Shown here: one piece after another, positions 1 to 8,137 of the stretch | Numbering within the stretch: position 1 is the first letter of the stretch | Layout of the letters: every line of letters starts with the position of its first letter | NCBI RefSeq assembly: GCF_020832205.1 | Contig: NZ_JAFIFD010000025.1 | Location: 1-47,437, forward strand | DNA: 47,437 nucleotides | Source: Exiguobacterium sp. | Lineage (GTDB): Bacteria; Bacillota; Bacilli; Exiguobacteriales; Exiguobacteriaceae | Reading direction: 5' to 3' | Notes under the pieces: model-generated | Databases searched by the model: none | What the model was told of the DNA's origin: nothing | The model's input: the letters and a program-made list of their open reading frames with translations, nothing else | Made by a program: the position numbers and the translations under genes

Positions 1-100
1 CTTCCAGGGGATCAGCAAGCGAAGGGAGACCCAGCAGCGACAAAGTCGCGATGCGGCTCCCTGCTTGCCCCCAGAAAAGCGAGCTGTGCCCGGTCGGGCA
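1..100. other. Highly structured segment of unknown nature at window edge
   Basis: This stretch folds on itself. GCAAGC (15-20) pairs with GCTTGC (63-68), AGGGAG (23-28) pairs with CTCCCT (57-62), and an inner GCGAC (37-41) / GTCGC (45-49) hairpin has an AAA loop. An outer GGGG/CCCC pairing (7-10 with 69-72) is also possible. One plus frame stays open to a TAA near 108 but resembles no protein I know. It may be the 3' part of a structured RNA or of a gene cut by the window edge. I cannot assign it to a family. Confidence 0.3.
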
Positions 101-137
101 AATAAAAAAGACTGCAGACAATGTTTTGTCTACAGTC
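100..137 (-). terminator. Intrinsic terminator of the YwqG-like gene
   Basis: On the minus strand GACTG-t-AGACA (137 downwards) pairs with TGTCT-g-CAGTC across a short loop. It is followed at once by TTTTTTATTTG. It lies 41 bases after the stop codon of the gene at 178-915. Confidence 0.75.
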
Positions 138-140
138 TGA

Positions 141-175
141 AGAGAGTTGACCATCTGCGGTCAACTCTCTTTTCT
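141..175 (+). terminator. Intrinsic terminator for a plus-strand transcript entering from the left
   Basis: There is a perfect 12-bp stem (AGAGAGTTGACC at 141-152 with its complement at 159-170) and a 6-base loop, then TTTTC. The T tail lies on the plus side, so it should stop a transcript from the left of the window, perhaps the one carrying the structured segment. Confidence 0.7.
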
Positions 176-177
176 GT

Positions 178-915
178 TCAATAACATTGCATAATGATTT
201 CCGTCTCTTCAAAGCGCTTCACTCGGAGCGCTTCGGTCGGGATGAGGAAATAGAGGATGCCGACATCGCCGAACATGACGTCAAGCTCTTCCGTCGAGTC
301 CATTTGAAAGAGCAAGAACGGGTCACGGAATTTCTTCCCGTACGTCTCTTCCACCTCTTCGAATACGTCGTTTTGAACCGCATCCGGATGTCCGCCAATC
401 GCATGCACGTCCCCTTCATCGAACAATTCTTCCATCGCCGTGAAATCGTCCTCTGTCATGAGTTCGAGCAACGTGTCGACAATCGGGGCATAGCTTTCCT
501 CGAACGTGACGGCACGTTCGTTGAGCGCCTCGCCGATTCGAACACGCTCGAGCATCGTCTCTCTCGTGTAGACGACACGCCATAAATGCCGTTCGTCCGC
601 ATCTCCCCACGGTTGTTCATCCACATCGTAAAAGAAAGACAACAACCCTTCTTTCGGGAGAGCCTCAACCGATTCGCATCCAGCGAAATCGCTCAACCGG
701 AACTGAGCCAAAAACGTCAAATTCTCTCCTGGATGCTCGTCTGCACTTACTAAATCCGGATACCCGCCAAACTTGGAGTGTCCAATCGCGACTTCTTCCC
801 GCGTCGTTCGCGGTATGAGCTTCAAATTGATGCGTTTCTTGAACGCTGCTATGATTTCTTCTTTATGCTCAAGCCCCCGCGACTCGATCCACTGCTTTAC
901 CGATTGTAGTTCCAT
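178..915 (-). CDS. YwqG-family (DUF1963) protein
   Basis: The 245-aa soluble protein resembles B. subtilis YwqG and other DUF1963 proteins. Recognisable parts are the N-terminal helix region, the segment with IGHSKFGGYPDL and the FLAQFRLSDF strand (both typical of the family), and an acidic C-terminal half. No catalytic motif is known for the family and its role is not established. I chose the ATG at 915 because GGGGTG stands before it; an upstream ATG at 957 lacks a ribosome site. It is a single gene, with a terminator at 100-137. Confidence 0.8.
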   Translation of the reverse strand: MELQSVKQWIESRGLEHKEEIIAAFKKRINLKLIPRTTREEVAIGHSKFGGYPDLVSADEHPGENLTFLAQFRLSDFAGCESVEALPKEGLLSFFYDVDEQPWGDADERHLWRVVYTRETMLERVRIGEALNERAVTFEESYAPIVDTLLELMTEDDFTAMEELFDEGDVHAIGGHPDAVQNDVFEEVEETYGKKFRDPFLLFQMDSTEELDVMFGDVGILYFLIPTEALRVKRFEETEIIMQCY

Positions 916-1066
916 CTTCGCACCCCATTTAGTTATGATGAAAGTAGTGTACCACACCGAACGTATGTACCCATTATCTTTTTTTGACTAGCCTCTATCT
1001 TGACCGTGGCGTGAAAGCTTGAGAAAATGCATACGTTTTGAACTTATACGCGAAAGGATGTCACGC

Positions 1067-1423
1067 ATGCAACTTTTGATTAAATGGATTATCGGCCTTT
1101 CGCTCTTATTCGGATTAAGTGCGCTTGGCAACTGGATCGTCGCGACGCTCGCATGGAGCGTGCCAGGAAACGTCATCGGGATGGTACTGCTGTTGCTGTT
1201 GCTCATGACGAAAGTGATCCGCGTCGAATGGATTGAGGACAGCGCCGGTTTTTTGACGAAACACCTCGCTTTTTTCTTTATTCCGATCGCGGTCGGGCTC
1301 ATGTCTTATCGCGACCTGTTACAGGCAGAGGGCATCCCGCTCTTTATCGCCTTACTCATCAGTCTGCTTGTCGGACTCATCGTGACCGCAGTCATTTCAG
1401 GTAGACGAGGTGAGACATCATGA
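1067..1423 (+). CDS. LrgA/CidA-family holin-like membrane protein
   Basis: The 118-aa protein is almost wholly hydrophobic, with about four membrane segments. The PGNVIGMVLLLLLL segment near residues 32-45 and FIPIAVGLMSY are hallmarks of the LrgA/CidA family. These small membrane proteins act with an LrgB/CidB partner in murein hydrolase control, programmed lysis or, in some bacteria, pyruvate transport. The ATG at 1067 is preferred because GAAAGG lies 9 bases before it; ATG 1058 sits too close to that site. The stop overlaps the next gene's start (ATGA at 1420), so the two are translationally coupled. Confidence 0.88.
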   Translation: MQLLIKWIIGLSLLFGLSALGNWIVATLAWSVPGNVIGMVLLLLLLMTKVIRVEWIEDSAGFLTKHLAFFFIPIAVGLMSYRDLLQAEGIPLFIALLISLLVGLIVTAVISGRRGETS

Positions 1424-2100
1424 CGATATTTTGGGTACTCGTTACGATCGCCGTCTATCTCGTCGGTCGGAAGTTGTCGTTTAAATGGGCGTCCCCGTTC
1501 ACGAACGTCGTCTTTTTAAGCACGACTTTCTTGATTACGCTGCTCTTGCTCTTCGATCAGCCATACAGCGTATATGAACCAGCCAAAGATCTCATCACCA
1601 TCTTGCTCGGCCCGGCGACGGTCGCGTTAGGCTTGCCGCTCTATCGCAACTTGCCGACGTTGCTCGCGCGGGCAAAACGCGCCCTTAGCGCCATCCTTGC
1701 CGGCACGGTCTCGACCATTCTTGTCGCCGTCCTAGTTGGCACAGCCCTTACATTGACAGACAAAGTGCTCATCGGACTCTCAGTCAAATCGGTCACGGCT
1801 CCAATCGCCCTCGAACTTGCGCGACAGCTTCAAGGAGACGCGGCGCTCGCCGCTTCGATCACAGTCGCCTGCGGCATACTCGGCGCCATGATTGGACCGA
1901 TGATTCTGACGATCTTCCATGTGAGTGATCCGTTCACGCGCGGACTCGCCCTCGGGACGATCAGTCACGGCATCGGGACGGCTCAAGCCGCGACGGAACA
2001 TCCGCTATCGGGCGCGACAGGCGGAGCCGCGATGGGACTCTCGGCCATTTTTACGTCATTTTTACTCCCGTACCTGCTTCCCCTCTTCTTTTCAATTTGA
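1420..2100 (+). CDS. LrgB/CidB-family membrane protein
   Basis: The 226-aa polytopic membrane protein is the usual partner of LrgA/CidA. It shows the family blocks with LLGPATVALGLPLYRN, SVTAPIALELA and the C-terminal region GLALGTISHGIGTAQA. Length matches the family (about 225-230 aa). It starts inside the stop codon of the upstream lrgA-like gene, so both are made from one message. I cannot tell from sequence whether this is the Lrg or the Cid type. No LytSR-type or LysR-type regulator gene lies next to it. Confidence 0.9.
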   Translation: MTIFWVLVTIAVYLVGRKLSFKWASPFTNVVFLSTTFLITLLLLFDQPYSVYEPAKDLITILLGPATVALGLPLYRNLPTLLARAKRALSAILAGTVSTILVAVLVGTALTLTDKVLIGLSVKSVTAPIALELARQLQGDAALAASITVACGILGAMIGPMILTIFHVSDPFTRGLALGTISHGIGTAQAATEHPLSGATGGAAMGLSAIFTSFLLPYLLPLFFSI

Positions 2101-2229
2101 GCTCGCCTAATTTAGATAACAGACGGAAAGGTAGACACTCGTCTTATTTTCAAACAATTTTGATACTTCCTCAAACGCCTCCCGTGCTACACTAAAACGG
2201 ATGAGAAACGATTTGGGGAGGTATTTTTT

Positions 2230-3468
2230 ATGCAATCAAAATTGATCGAACGGTTGATGACGTACGCCAAGATTGACACACAATCTGACTTCACGAGTGA
2301 GACGACACCGTCGACGGCAAAACAATGGGATTTAATTCGCCATCTTGAAGCCGAGTTAAAAGCACTTGGGTTGGATGACGTCGAGACGGATGAGTATGGC
2401 TACTTGTTCGCGACACTTCCAAGCAACGTCGACTTTGACGTGCCGACGATCGGGCTTCTCGCTCACGTTGATACGGCGACCGACTTCACCGGGACGAACG
2501 TCAATCCACAACTCGTCGAACATTATGCAGGCGGCGACATCGTCTTGAACGAGGCGCTCGGTGTCATCCTGTCACCGAAAGACTTCCCAGAGCTTGACGG
2601 GTACGTCGGGCACACGCTCATGACGACGGACGGGACGACGCTCCTCGGGGCCGATGACAAAGCGGGCATCGCCGAAATCGTCACCGCGGTCGAGTACTTG
2701 CTCGCCCATCCCGAGATTCCCCACGGACCGGTCCGTATCGCCTTCACACCGGACGAAGAAATCGGACGCGGCCCACACAAATTCGACGTCAAGCGCTTCA
2801 ATGCCGATTTCGCCTACACGATGGACGGCGGACCGCTCGGTGAACTGCAGTTTGAGAGCTTCAACGCGGCCGGCGCGACCGTGACGTTCCACGGAACGAA
2901 CGTCCACCCGGGCAGCGCAAAGAACAAAATGGTCAACTCGATGAAGCTGGCGATGGCGTTCCATAACCGCCTCCCGGCCGACGAGGCACCGGAGCATACG
3001 AGCGAGTACGAAGGTTTCTTCCACTTGAACGGGTTCTCGGGCGACGTCGAGACGACGACGCTCCAATACATCATCCGCGACCACGACAAAGCGAAGTTCG
3101 AGGCACGCAAAGTGTTGCTCGAGAAGCTCGTCACGGAATGGAAGCAGAAATACGGTGCAGCGCGCATCGATTTGAAGATGGATGACCAATACTACAACAT
3201 GGCCGAGAAGATTGTGCCGGTGAAACATATCGTCGACACGGTCGCCGACGTCATGCGCGACCTTGGCATCGAACCAAAAATCGAACCGATTCGCGGCGGA
3301 ACGGACGGCTCGCAACTGTCTTATATGGGTCTCCCGACGCCGAACATCTTCACTGGCGGCGAGAACTACCACGGAAAGTTCGAGTACGTCTCGGTCAACA
3401 ACATGGAAAAAGCGACCCATGTCATCATTCAGACACTTCGCACGGTCGCCGAACGCGCGCGAGCATAA
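2230..3468 (+). CDS. pepT: Peptidase T (tripeptidase)
   Basis: The 412-aa zinc aminotripeptidase of the M20B family removes the N-terminal residue from tripeptides in the cytoplasm. Metal and catalytic signatures are in place: AHVDTA with His79/Asp81, LGADDKAG near 140, TPDEEIGRG near 175, the DGG turn near 198, and the C-terminal [18 protein letters not shown] block. Length is normal for PepT (about 408-412). The ATG at 2230 follows GGGGAGG. The gene is monocistronic or shares a weak boundary with the OsmC-like gene: a hairpin terminator (3475-3524) covers that gene's ribosome site. Confidence 0.95.
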   Translation: MQSKLIERLMTYAKIDTQSDFTSETTPSTAKQWDLIRHLEAELKALGLDDVETDEYGYLFATLPSNVDFDVPTIGLLAHVDTATDFTGTNVNPQLVEHYAGGDIVLNEALGVILSPKDFPELDGYVGHTLMTTDGTTLLGADDKAGIAEIVTAVEYLLAHPEIPHGPVRIAFTPDEEIGRGPHKFDVKRFNADFAYTMDGGPLGELQFESFNAAGATVTFHGTNVHPGSAKNKMVNSMKLAMAFHNRLPADEAPEHTSEYEGFFHLNGFSGDVETTTLQYIIRDHDKAKFEARKVLLEKLVTEWKQKYGAARIDLKMDDQYYNMAEKIVPVKHIVDTVADVMRDLGIEPKIEPIRGGTDGSQLSYMGLPTPNIFTGGENYHGKFEYVSVNNMEKATHVIIQTLRTVAERARA

Positions 3469-3474
3469 TTTATG

Positions 3475-3524
3475 CGCCTCCAACCATTCTCTTCTACACT
3501 AGAGATATTGGAGGCGATTTTTTT
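3475..3524 (+). terminator. Hairpin after pepT that also holds the next gene's ribosome site
   Basis: CGCCTCCAA (3475-3483) pairs perfectly with TTGGAGGCG (3508-3516) and is followed by ATTTTTTT directly before the ATG at 3525. The right arm contains GGAGG, the ribosome site of the OsmC-like gene. A -10-like TACACT lies in the loop (3495-3500). Read-through from pepT would therefore either terminate or hide that ribosome site. Confidence 0.65.
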
Positions 3525-3971
3525 ATGAAACACACCTTTCACATGAACCTCGATTGGACCGGCGGACGAAACGACGTCGGCACGATCGAAGCGGAACGAT
3601 TGAAGACGCAGATCTCCATTCCCCCGGAAATGGACGGACCAGGCATCGGGACGAACCCGGACGAAATGCTTCTCGGCGCTGCGGCGACTTGCTATATCAT
3701 CACCCTCGCGGCCATGCTCGGACGAAGCGACTTGTCACATCAAGGCATCTCGATTGACGCTGAAGGAATCGTCGACGTGACGAACGGCGTCTTCACGTAT
3801 GAGACGATTCGTTATACCACGCGCATCAACGTACCAGAGACGGCGACAGACCGCGACATCATCCTCGTCGAACGCATCGCCAAGAAAGCGAAGGACAGTT
3901 GCATGATTTCACGCGCCTTGGCCGGTAACGTGTCATTCGAACTCGACACGACGGTCACGCGAGCCGACTGA
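3525..3971 (+). CDS. OsmC/Ohr-family peroxiredoxin-like protein
   Basis: The 148-aa protein belongs to the OsmC/Ohr superfamily, thiol peroxidases that reduce organic hydroperoxides. The two conserved cysteines are visible: Cys56 in the GAAATCYI helix and Cys126 in KDSCMISRAL. The N-terminal GTNPDEMLL motif is typical. It is nearer to the general OsmC-like (YhfA/SAV-type) branch than to true Ohr, which I infer from overall spacing only. GGAGG at 3510-3514 serves the ATG. It overlaps the sfsA start by one base (TGATG), suggesting joint translation. Confidence 0.88.
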   Translation: MKHTFHMNLDWTGGRNDVGTIEAERLKTQISIPPEMDGPGIGTNPDEMLLGAAATCYIITLAAMLGRSDLSHQGISIDAEGIVDVTNGVFTYETIRYTTRINVPETATDRDIILVERIAKKAKDSCMISRALAGNVSFELDTTVTRAD

Positions 3972-4687
3972 TGTTTCGCTTTGAACACCCGTTGCTCGAA
4001 GGAACGATCGTCAAACGGCGCAACCGCTTCGTCATGGACGTGTTGCTTGATGATGAGATCGTCGCGTGCCACTGTCCGGTCACAGGGCGAATTGGTGATG
4101 TCGTCTTCGAAGGGGTACCGTGTCTCGTCTCACGGGCAGACGAGACGACCCGCACGACCCGCTTCACGGTCGAGGCCATCTCGATTGATGATGCGCAATG
4201 GATCGGCATTCACCAAGGTCGCGTCAACGATTACGTCGCGCATCTGTTAGGTGAATCGCGTTTACCGCTTTTTCCTAAGCCGACATACATCGAACGCGAA
4301 ATCGCACACTACGACTCACGCATTGACTTCGCCGTCGATGGCATACTGATGGAAGTGAAAATGCCGCTCACCGAACTGTTCGTGACGCCGCTCCCTCACT
4401 TCGCACAGAAAATAGCACATACGCCCGTCGAGACGAAACGCCTCGCTCGCCACCTAGACACGCTCATTCAATCGCTCGAACAGAACGGACGCGCGGTCTT
4501 GTTGTATGTCTTCTTGTACGATGCACCTGTTTTCACCGGCAATCCGAACCGAAGAAACGATGGCGCGCTCCGTCGAACGTTGCGTGCCGCAATTCCGGAC
4601 GGGCTCGAAGTATGGCAACTGAACGCTCGCCTCTCTCCGGAAGGCATCACACTGCTCCGCTGCTTCGAGACGACGACGGCACAATAA
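3971..4687 (+). CDS. sfsA: SfsA family protein (sugar fermentation stimulation protein)
   Basis: The 238-aa protein matches SfsA in length and layout. It has an N-terminal OB-like part (RRNRFVMDVLLDDEIVACHCPVTGR), then a nuclease-like fold with SRIDFAVDGILMEVKM, whose D...E.K arrangement recalls PD-(D/E)XK enzymes, and the RAVLLYVF strand. E. coli SfsA was found through maltose metabolism and binds DNA; the true role is unsettled. The family's usual NT in CPNTG is VT here. It starts within the stop codon of the OsmC-like gene. A bidirectional terminator follows. Confidence 0.85.
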   Translation: MFRFEHPLLEGTIVKRRNRFVMDVLLDDEIVACHCPVTGRIGDVVFEGVPCLVSRADETTRTTRFTVEAISIDDAQWIGIHQGRVNDYVAHLLGESRLPLFPKPTYIEREIAHYDSRIDFAVDGILMEVKMPLTELFVTPLPHFAQKIAHTPVETKRLARHLDTLIQSLEQNGRAVLLYVFLYDAPVFTGNPNRRNDGALRRTLRAAIPDGLEVWQLNARLSPEGITLLRCFETTTAQ

Positions 4688-4689
4688 AA

Positions 4690-4713
4690 ACAGCCATCAC
4701 ACGATGGCTGTTT
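4690..4713. terminator. Bidirectional intrinsic terminator between sfsA and spoIIM-like gene
   Basis: AACAGCCATC and GATGGCTGTT form a 10-bp stem around an ACAC loop, with A-run and T-run flanks on both sides. It sits between two convergent genes and overlaps the last bases of the minus-strand gene's boundary. Confidence 0.8.
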
Positions 4714-5324
4714 CACTGTAACAAGAGTGGCGTGACGTACGCCTCGATGACGGCAGAAATCGCGAGGAGCGGCACCGCAATCAATAAGAATGTCTTCACA
4801 CCGGCAAAGAAGAGCGCTTTGAACGTGACGTCCGTCTCTTCCCCCCGCATCTTCTTCCAAATATGGCGGTTGAGCGACAACCCCATCGCCGCTCCGAGCA
4901 AGATGGCTGAAATTTCGGTGATACCGTGCGGCAAGATGCCGAGCGCGATGACTTTCACGACCGATTCTCCGGAAAAATCGACGATCATCGCCACGAGTCC
5001 GATGATGGCAGCGTTGACGACGACGAATATATACGGAAGAAACAGCGGGACCAGACCGAACAAAAATGCGAGCAACGTGACGCGTGTGTTATTGATAAAG
5101 AGCGCGACCATCGTGTCGAACGCACTCGTATCGAACGTCAGTCCACGTGACTCGAACATGTCACCGATCTGCTTCAAAATCTCTTCAACCTGTTCACTCG
5201 TGACGAATGAGCGGAAGATAAAATAGGACGCGATGCTCGTCACAATGAAGATGACGAGCAGACGAAAGAAGTCTTTTCGATAGTAGCTGCTCCACGCTTC
5301 GCGAAGCGATAACGATGTTTTCAT
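4713..5324 (-). CDS. SpoIIM-family membrane protein
   Basis: The 203-aa integral membrane protein has about five hydrophobic segments. The pattern NNTRVTLLAFLFGL, then a long hydrophobic stretch, then LGILPHGITEISAILLGAAMGL is the SpoIIM/DUF95 signature. In spore formers SpoIIM joins the DMP peptidoglycan-degrading complex during engulfment. Homologues also occur in bacteria that do not sporulate, where the role is unknown. No SpoIID or SpoIIP partner is nearby. The ATG at 5324 follows GGGGGGAAAG. It is transcribed divergently from the ABC-F gene. Confidence 0.82.
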   Translation of the reverse strand: MKTSLSLREAWSSYYRKDFFRLLVIFIVTSIASYFIFRSFVTSEQVEEILKQIGDMFESRGLTFDTSAFDTMVALFINNTRVTLLAFLFGLVPLFLPYIFVVVNAAIIGLVAMIVDFSGESVVKVIALGILPHGITEISAILLGAAMGLSLNRHIWKKMRGEETDVTFKALFFAGVKTFLLIAVPLLAISAVIEAYVTPLLLQ

Positions 5325-5456
5325 AGTCTTTCCCCCCTAATTTTCTTCTACGAAGCTTGTCAACTTTTGTTTCATCTTTACCCATCACTGCGCGTTTTCA
5401 AAAAACGTGATACAATACACGTCGTAAACTAATCAGAAAAACGAGGGATACCATAC

Positions 5457-7082
5457 ATGATTACAGTAAATAACGTAAGTCTTCAATTCGGTGGACGCAA
5501 GTTGTTCGAAGACGTGAACATCAAGTTCACACCAGGCAACTGTTACGGATTGATCGGCGCAAACGGTGCCGGAAAATCAACATTCTTAAAAATTCTTGCT
5601 GGCGAGCAAGAGACAACAACAGGTGACGTCAGCTTCTCACCGGGCGAACGTCTCGCTGTCCTCAAGCAGGACCATTACGCGTACGAAGATCAAGCCGTTC
5701 TCGAGACGGTGATCATGGGTCACGAACGCTTATACCAAGTCATGAAAGAAAAAGATGCGATTTATATGAAGGAAGATTTCTCTGACGAGGACGGCATGCG
5801 TGCCGCTGAACTCGAAGGTGAATTCGCTGAGATGAACGGTTGGGAAGCTGAGTCGGAAGCGGCGATGGTTCTTCAAGGACTCGGCATCACAGACGCGTCG
5901 CACCATAAGCTCATGAGTGAGCTCACGGGCGGCGAGAAGGTCAAGGTTCTCCTTGCCCAAGCACTATTCGGTAAGCCAGACATCTTGCTCCTCGATGAGC
6001 CGACGAACGGACTTGACATCAAAGCGATCCAATGGCTTGAAGAGTTCTTGATCAACTTTGAGAACACTGTCATCGTCGTTTCCCACGACCGTCACTTCTT
6101 GAACAAAGTCTGTACGCACATGGCTGACCTCGACTTCGGAAAGATTCAACTGTACGTCGGAAACTACGACTTCTGGTACGAGTCGAGCCAGCTCGCTTCA
6201 CGTATGGCCAACGACCAAAACAAGAAAAAAGAAGAGAAGATCAAAGAACTTCAAAACTTCATCGCCCGTTTCAGCTCGAACGCCTCGAAGGCGCGTCAAG
6301 CGACGTCGCGGAAGAAGTTGCTCGATAAGATCACGCTTGACGACATCCGTCCGTCATCACGCCGTTACCCGTTCGTCGGTTTCTCGATGGAACGTGAAAT
6401 CGGAAATGACGTCTTGTACGTCGATAACGTCTCGAAGACGATTGACGGTGTCAAAGTGCTCGACAACGTGACGTTCTCACTGAACAAGACGGACAAGGTC
6501 GCTTTCGTCGGCCGCAACGACGTCGCCATCACGACACTTTTCAAAATCATGATGGGTGAGATGGAGCCAGACACGGGTACGGTCAAATGGGGCGTGACGA
6601 CGACTCAGTCGTACTTCCCGAAAGACAACTCGGAATACTTCGAAGGCTCGGATAAGAGCATCTTGGATTGGTTACGCCAGTTCTCACCAGCAGACGAGTC
6701 AGACACGTTCCTCCGTGGTTTCCTCGGACGCATGCTCTTCTCAGGCGAAGAAGTCATGAAGAAAGCGTCTGTCCTTTCAGGGGGAGAGAAAGTGCGTTGC
6801 ATGCTCTCGAAGATGATGCTCTCGAACTCGAACGTGCTCGTCCTTGACGATCCGACGAACCACTTGGACCTCGAATCGATCACAGCGCTCAACAACGGCC
6901 TCGAGACGTTCAAAGGCGTACTCCTCTTCAGCTCGCATGACCATCAGCTCATCTCGACGATCGCCACGCGCATTATCGAAGTGACGCCGAACGGGATTGT
7001 CGACAAAGAAGCGACGTATGATCAGTTCCTCGAGAACGAATCGCTCCAACAGCAAGTCGAATCCCTTTACCAAAACGCATAA
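5457..7082 (+). CDS. ykpA: ABC-F family ATPase, YkpA/YbiT type
   Basis: The 541-aa soluble protein has two ABC ATPase domains and no membrane part, as in ABC-F translation factors. Domain 1 has a full Walker A (GANGAGKS, 34-41), the signature LTGGEKV and LLLDEPTNGLD. The Lys-rich linker (KKKEEKIKELQNF) is the P-site-tRNA-interaction motif region. Domain 2 is degenerate: GRNDVAITT (352-360) lacks the Walker A glycine and lysine, and the box after LVL is DDPTN (464-465), Asp replacing the catalytic Glu. Its signature LSGGEKV is intact. I cannot say whether this is common to the subfamily. An extended -10 (TGATACAAT) lies about 45 bases upstream. Confidence 0.9.
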   Translation: MITVNNVSLQFGGRKLFEDVNIKFTPGNCYGLIGANGAGKSTFLKILAGEQETTTGDVSFSPGERLAVLKQDHYAYEDQAVLETVIMGHERLYQVMKEKDAIYMKEDFSDEDGMRAAELEGEFAEMNGWEAESEAAMVLQGLGITDASHHKLMSELTGGEKVKVLLAQALFGKPDILLLDEPTNGLDIKAIQWLEEFLINFENTVIVVSHDRHFLNKVCTHMADLDFGKIQLYVGNYDFWYESSQLASRMANDQNKKKEEKIKELQNFIARFSSNASKARQATSRKKLLDKITLDDIRPSSRRYPFVGFSMEREIGNDVLYVDNVSKTIDGVKVLDNVTFSLNKTDKVAFVGRNDVAITTLFKIMMGEMEPDTGTVKWGVTTTQSYFPKDNSEYFEGSDKSILDWLRQFSPADESDTFLRGFLGRMLFSGEEVMKKASVLSGGEKVRCMLSKMMLSNSNVLVLDDPTNHLDLESITALNNGLETFKGVLLFSSHDHQLISTIATRIIEVTPNGIVDKEATYDQFLENESLQQQVESLYQNA

Positions 7083-7118
7083 GAAAAATCGATCGGCCGC
7101 GGCCGATCGATTTTTTAT
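7083..7118. terminator. Bidirectional intrinsic terminator after the ABC-F gene
   Basis: A perfect palindrome (AAAAATCGATCGGCCG with its complement) runs from about 7084 to 7115. It has A-run and T-run flanks and lies between two convergent genes, overlapping the stop codon of the minus-strand lipoprotein gene. Confidence 0.85.
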
Positions 7119-7864
7119 TTGACTTCAATTGTTTCCATAATGTGCTCATGGATGTCGTGCCCTTTTGTGACATGGACTTGAACGTTGTACGAGCCAGTCT
7201 CGATGAACGTGTGCTCCCCTGTGTACACCCCATCCGTCTCTTCAAGTTTCACCCACTCATGCTTCTCTGCCCCGTCTTTAAACACTTCCAATTGGACGTC
7301 AGCACCCGTAAGCGTCTCGTGATCAATCTCAACGTTCACGTTAAACGGTTGCGGTTCGTTTACCGTCGCTTGTTTCGGTTCAAGCACAATGTCAGCGCCG
7401 GCATGGTGATGATGGTCGCTCTCTTGTTCCGCTTCCGCCGCCGTTTCCGGATGGCCGACCGTGACGTTCGTCGTCGGCATCGTGTGCATCGATCGTGCCG
7501 TCACATGCACTTGCACGGTATACACCGCTTCATCAGCGAACGTCGTGTCGACCTCGTATACCCCATCCTCAGTCAATGATGCTTTCATCATCTCGCTATC
7601 TTCTTTCGCCCCGTTCTTCCATACTTCGAATTTGATTTCGTCGGCATCGTCGACCGCCTCGCCTTCTTGGGTGACGCGTACCGAGAGCGTGACGGTTTCC
7701 CCTTTATCCGCTGTCGCTGGCACGTTCAATTCGGCTTCGACCGGTTCCATCGATTGGACGGTTTCAGACGCATTATTCGCTTGTTCGGACCCACAAGCCC
7801 CAAGCACCAATACACTAGCGAGACTTGTCGCCAGTCCCAAACTCATCATTGTTTGTTTCATCAT
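7115..7864 (-). CDS. Lipoprotein with two YtkA-like domains and a His-rich linker
   Basis: The 249-aa protein has a lipoprotein signal peptide with the lipobox LVLGAC (Cys24), so it should be anchored on the outer face of the membrane. Two similar beta-rich domains (about 40-130 and 160-245) share the pattern VWKNGAKEDSE / VFKDGAEKHEW, then DGVY(E/T), then a Y.VQVHV strand; this is the YtkA-like family. Between them lies an acidic, His-rich stretch (ESDHHHHAG) that could bind copper or another metal. YtkA-like proteins are often linked to copper handling or respiratory oxidases, but no such gene is adjacent. Either of the two first ATGs could be the start (GGGGG precedes them). Confidence 0.8.
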   Translation of the reverse strand: MMKQTMMSLGLATSLASVLVLGACGSEQANNASETVQSMEPVEAELNVPATADKGETVTLSVRVTQEGEAVDDADEIKFEVWKNGAKEDSEMMKASLTEDGVYEVDTTFADEAVYTVQVHVTARSMHTMPTTNVTVGHPETAAEAEQESDHHHHAGADIVLEPKQATVNEPQPFNVNVEIDHETLTGADVQLEVFKDGAEKHEWVKLEETDGVYTGEHTFIETGSYNVQVHVTKGHDIHEHIMETIEVK

Positions 7865-8137
7865 ACATCCCCCTATTTAATCGCTTACATGTTTCACACT
7901 TTGTTCATGATACCATCCTTTTTCCGGGAATGTGTGAGGATTGTGTGATATTCGCCACTCCCCACGCTCATAAATTGCACACATATTTTGAGAGACTGTC
8001 GCCAAAAATTCCTTTGTCTAATTTTAGGTTTTTTGATGGAATTGTCTGAAACGGGGTATATAAAATATATATACAGCTCAATATTTGGAAAGCCTTAACA
8101 TCAAGATACATACACCATGAATGGAGGCGAAAGGAAA

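Noticed and set aside
2572-3483. Long open frame antisense to pepT (about 300 codons)
   Set aside because: It is a shadow of pepT created by codon bias. It has no recognisable domain and no ribosome site at its start, while the sense frame is a full peptidase T.
4612-5226. Open frame of about 200 codons opposite the SpoIIM-like gene
   Set aside because: It begins inside sfsA and crosses a terminator. It is low-complexity Ser/Thr/Lys-rich, and the minus strand has a clear SpoIIM membrane protein.
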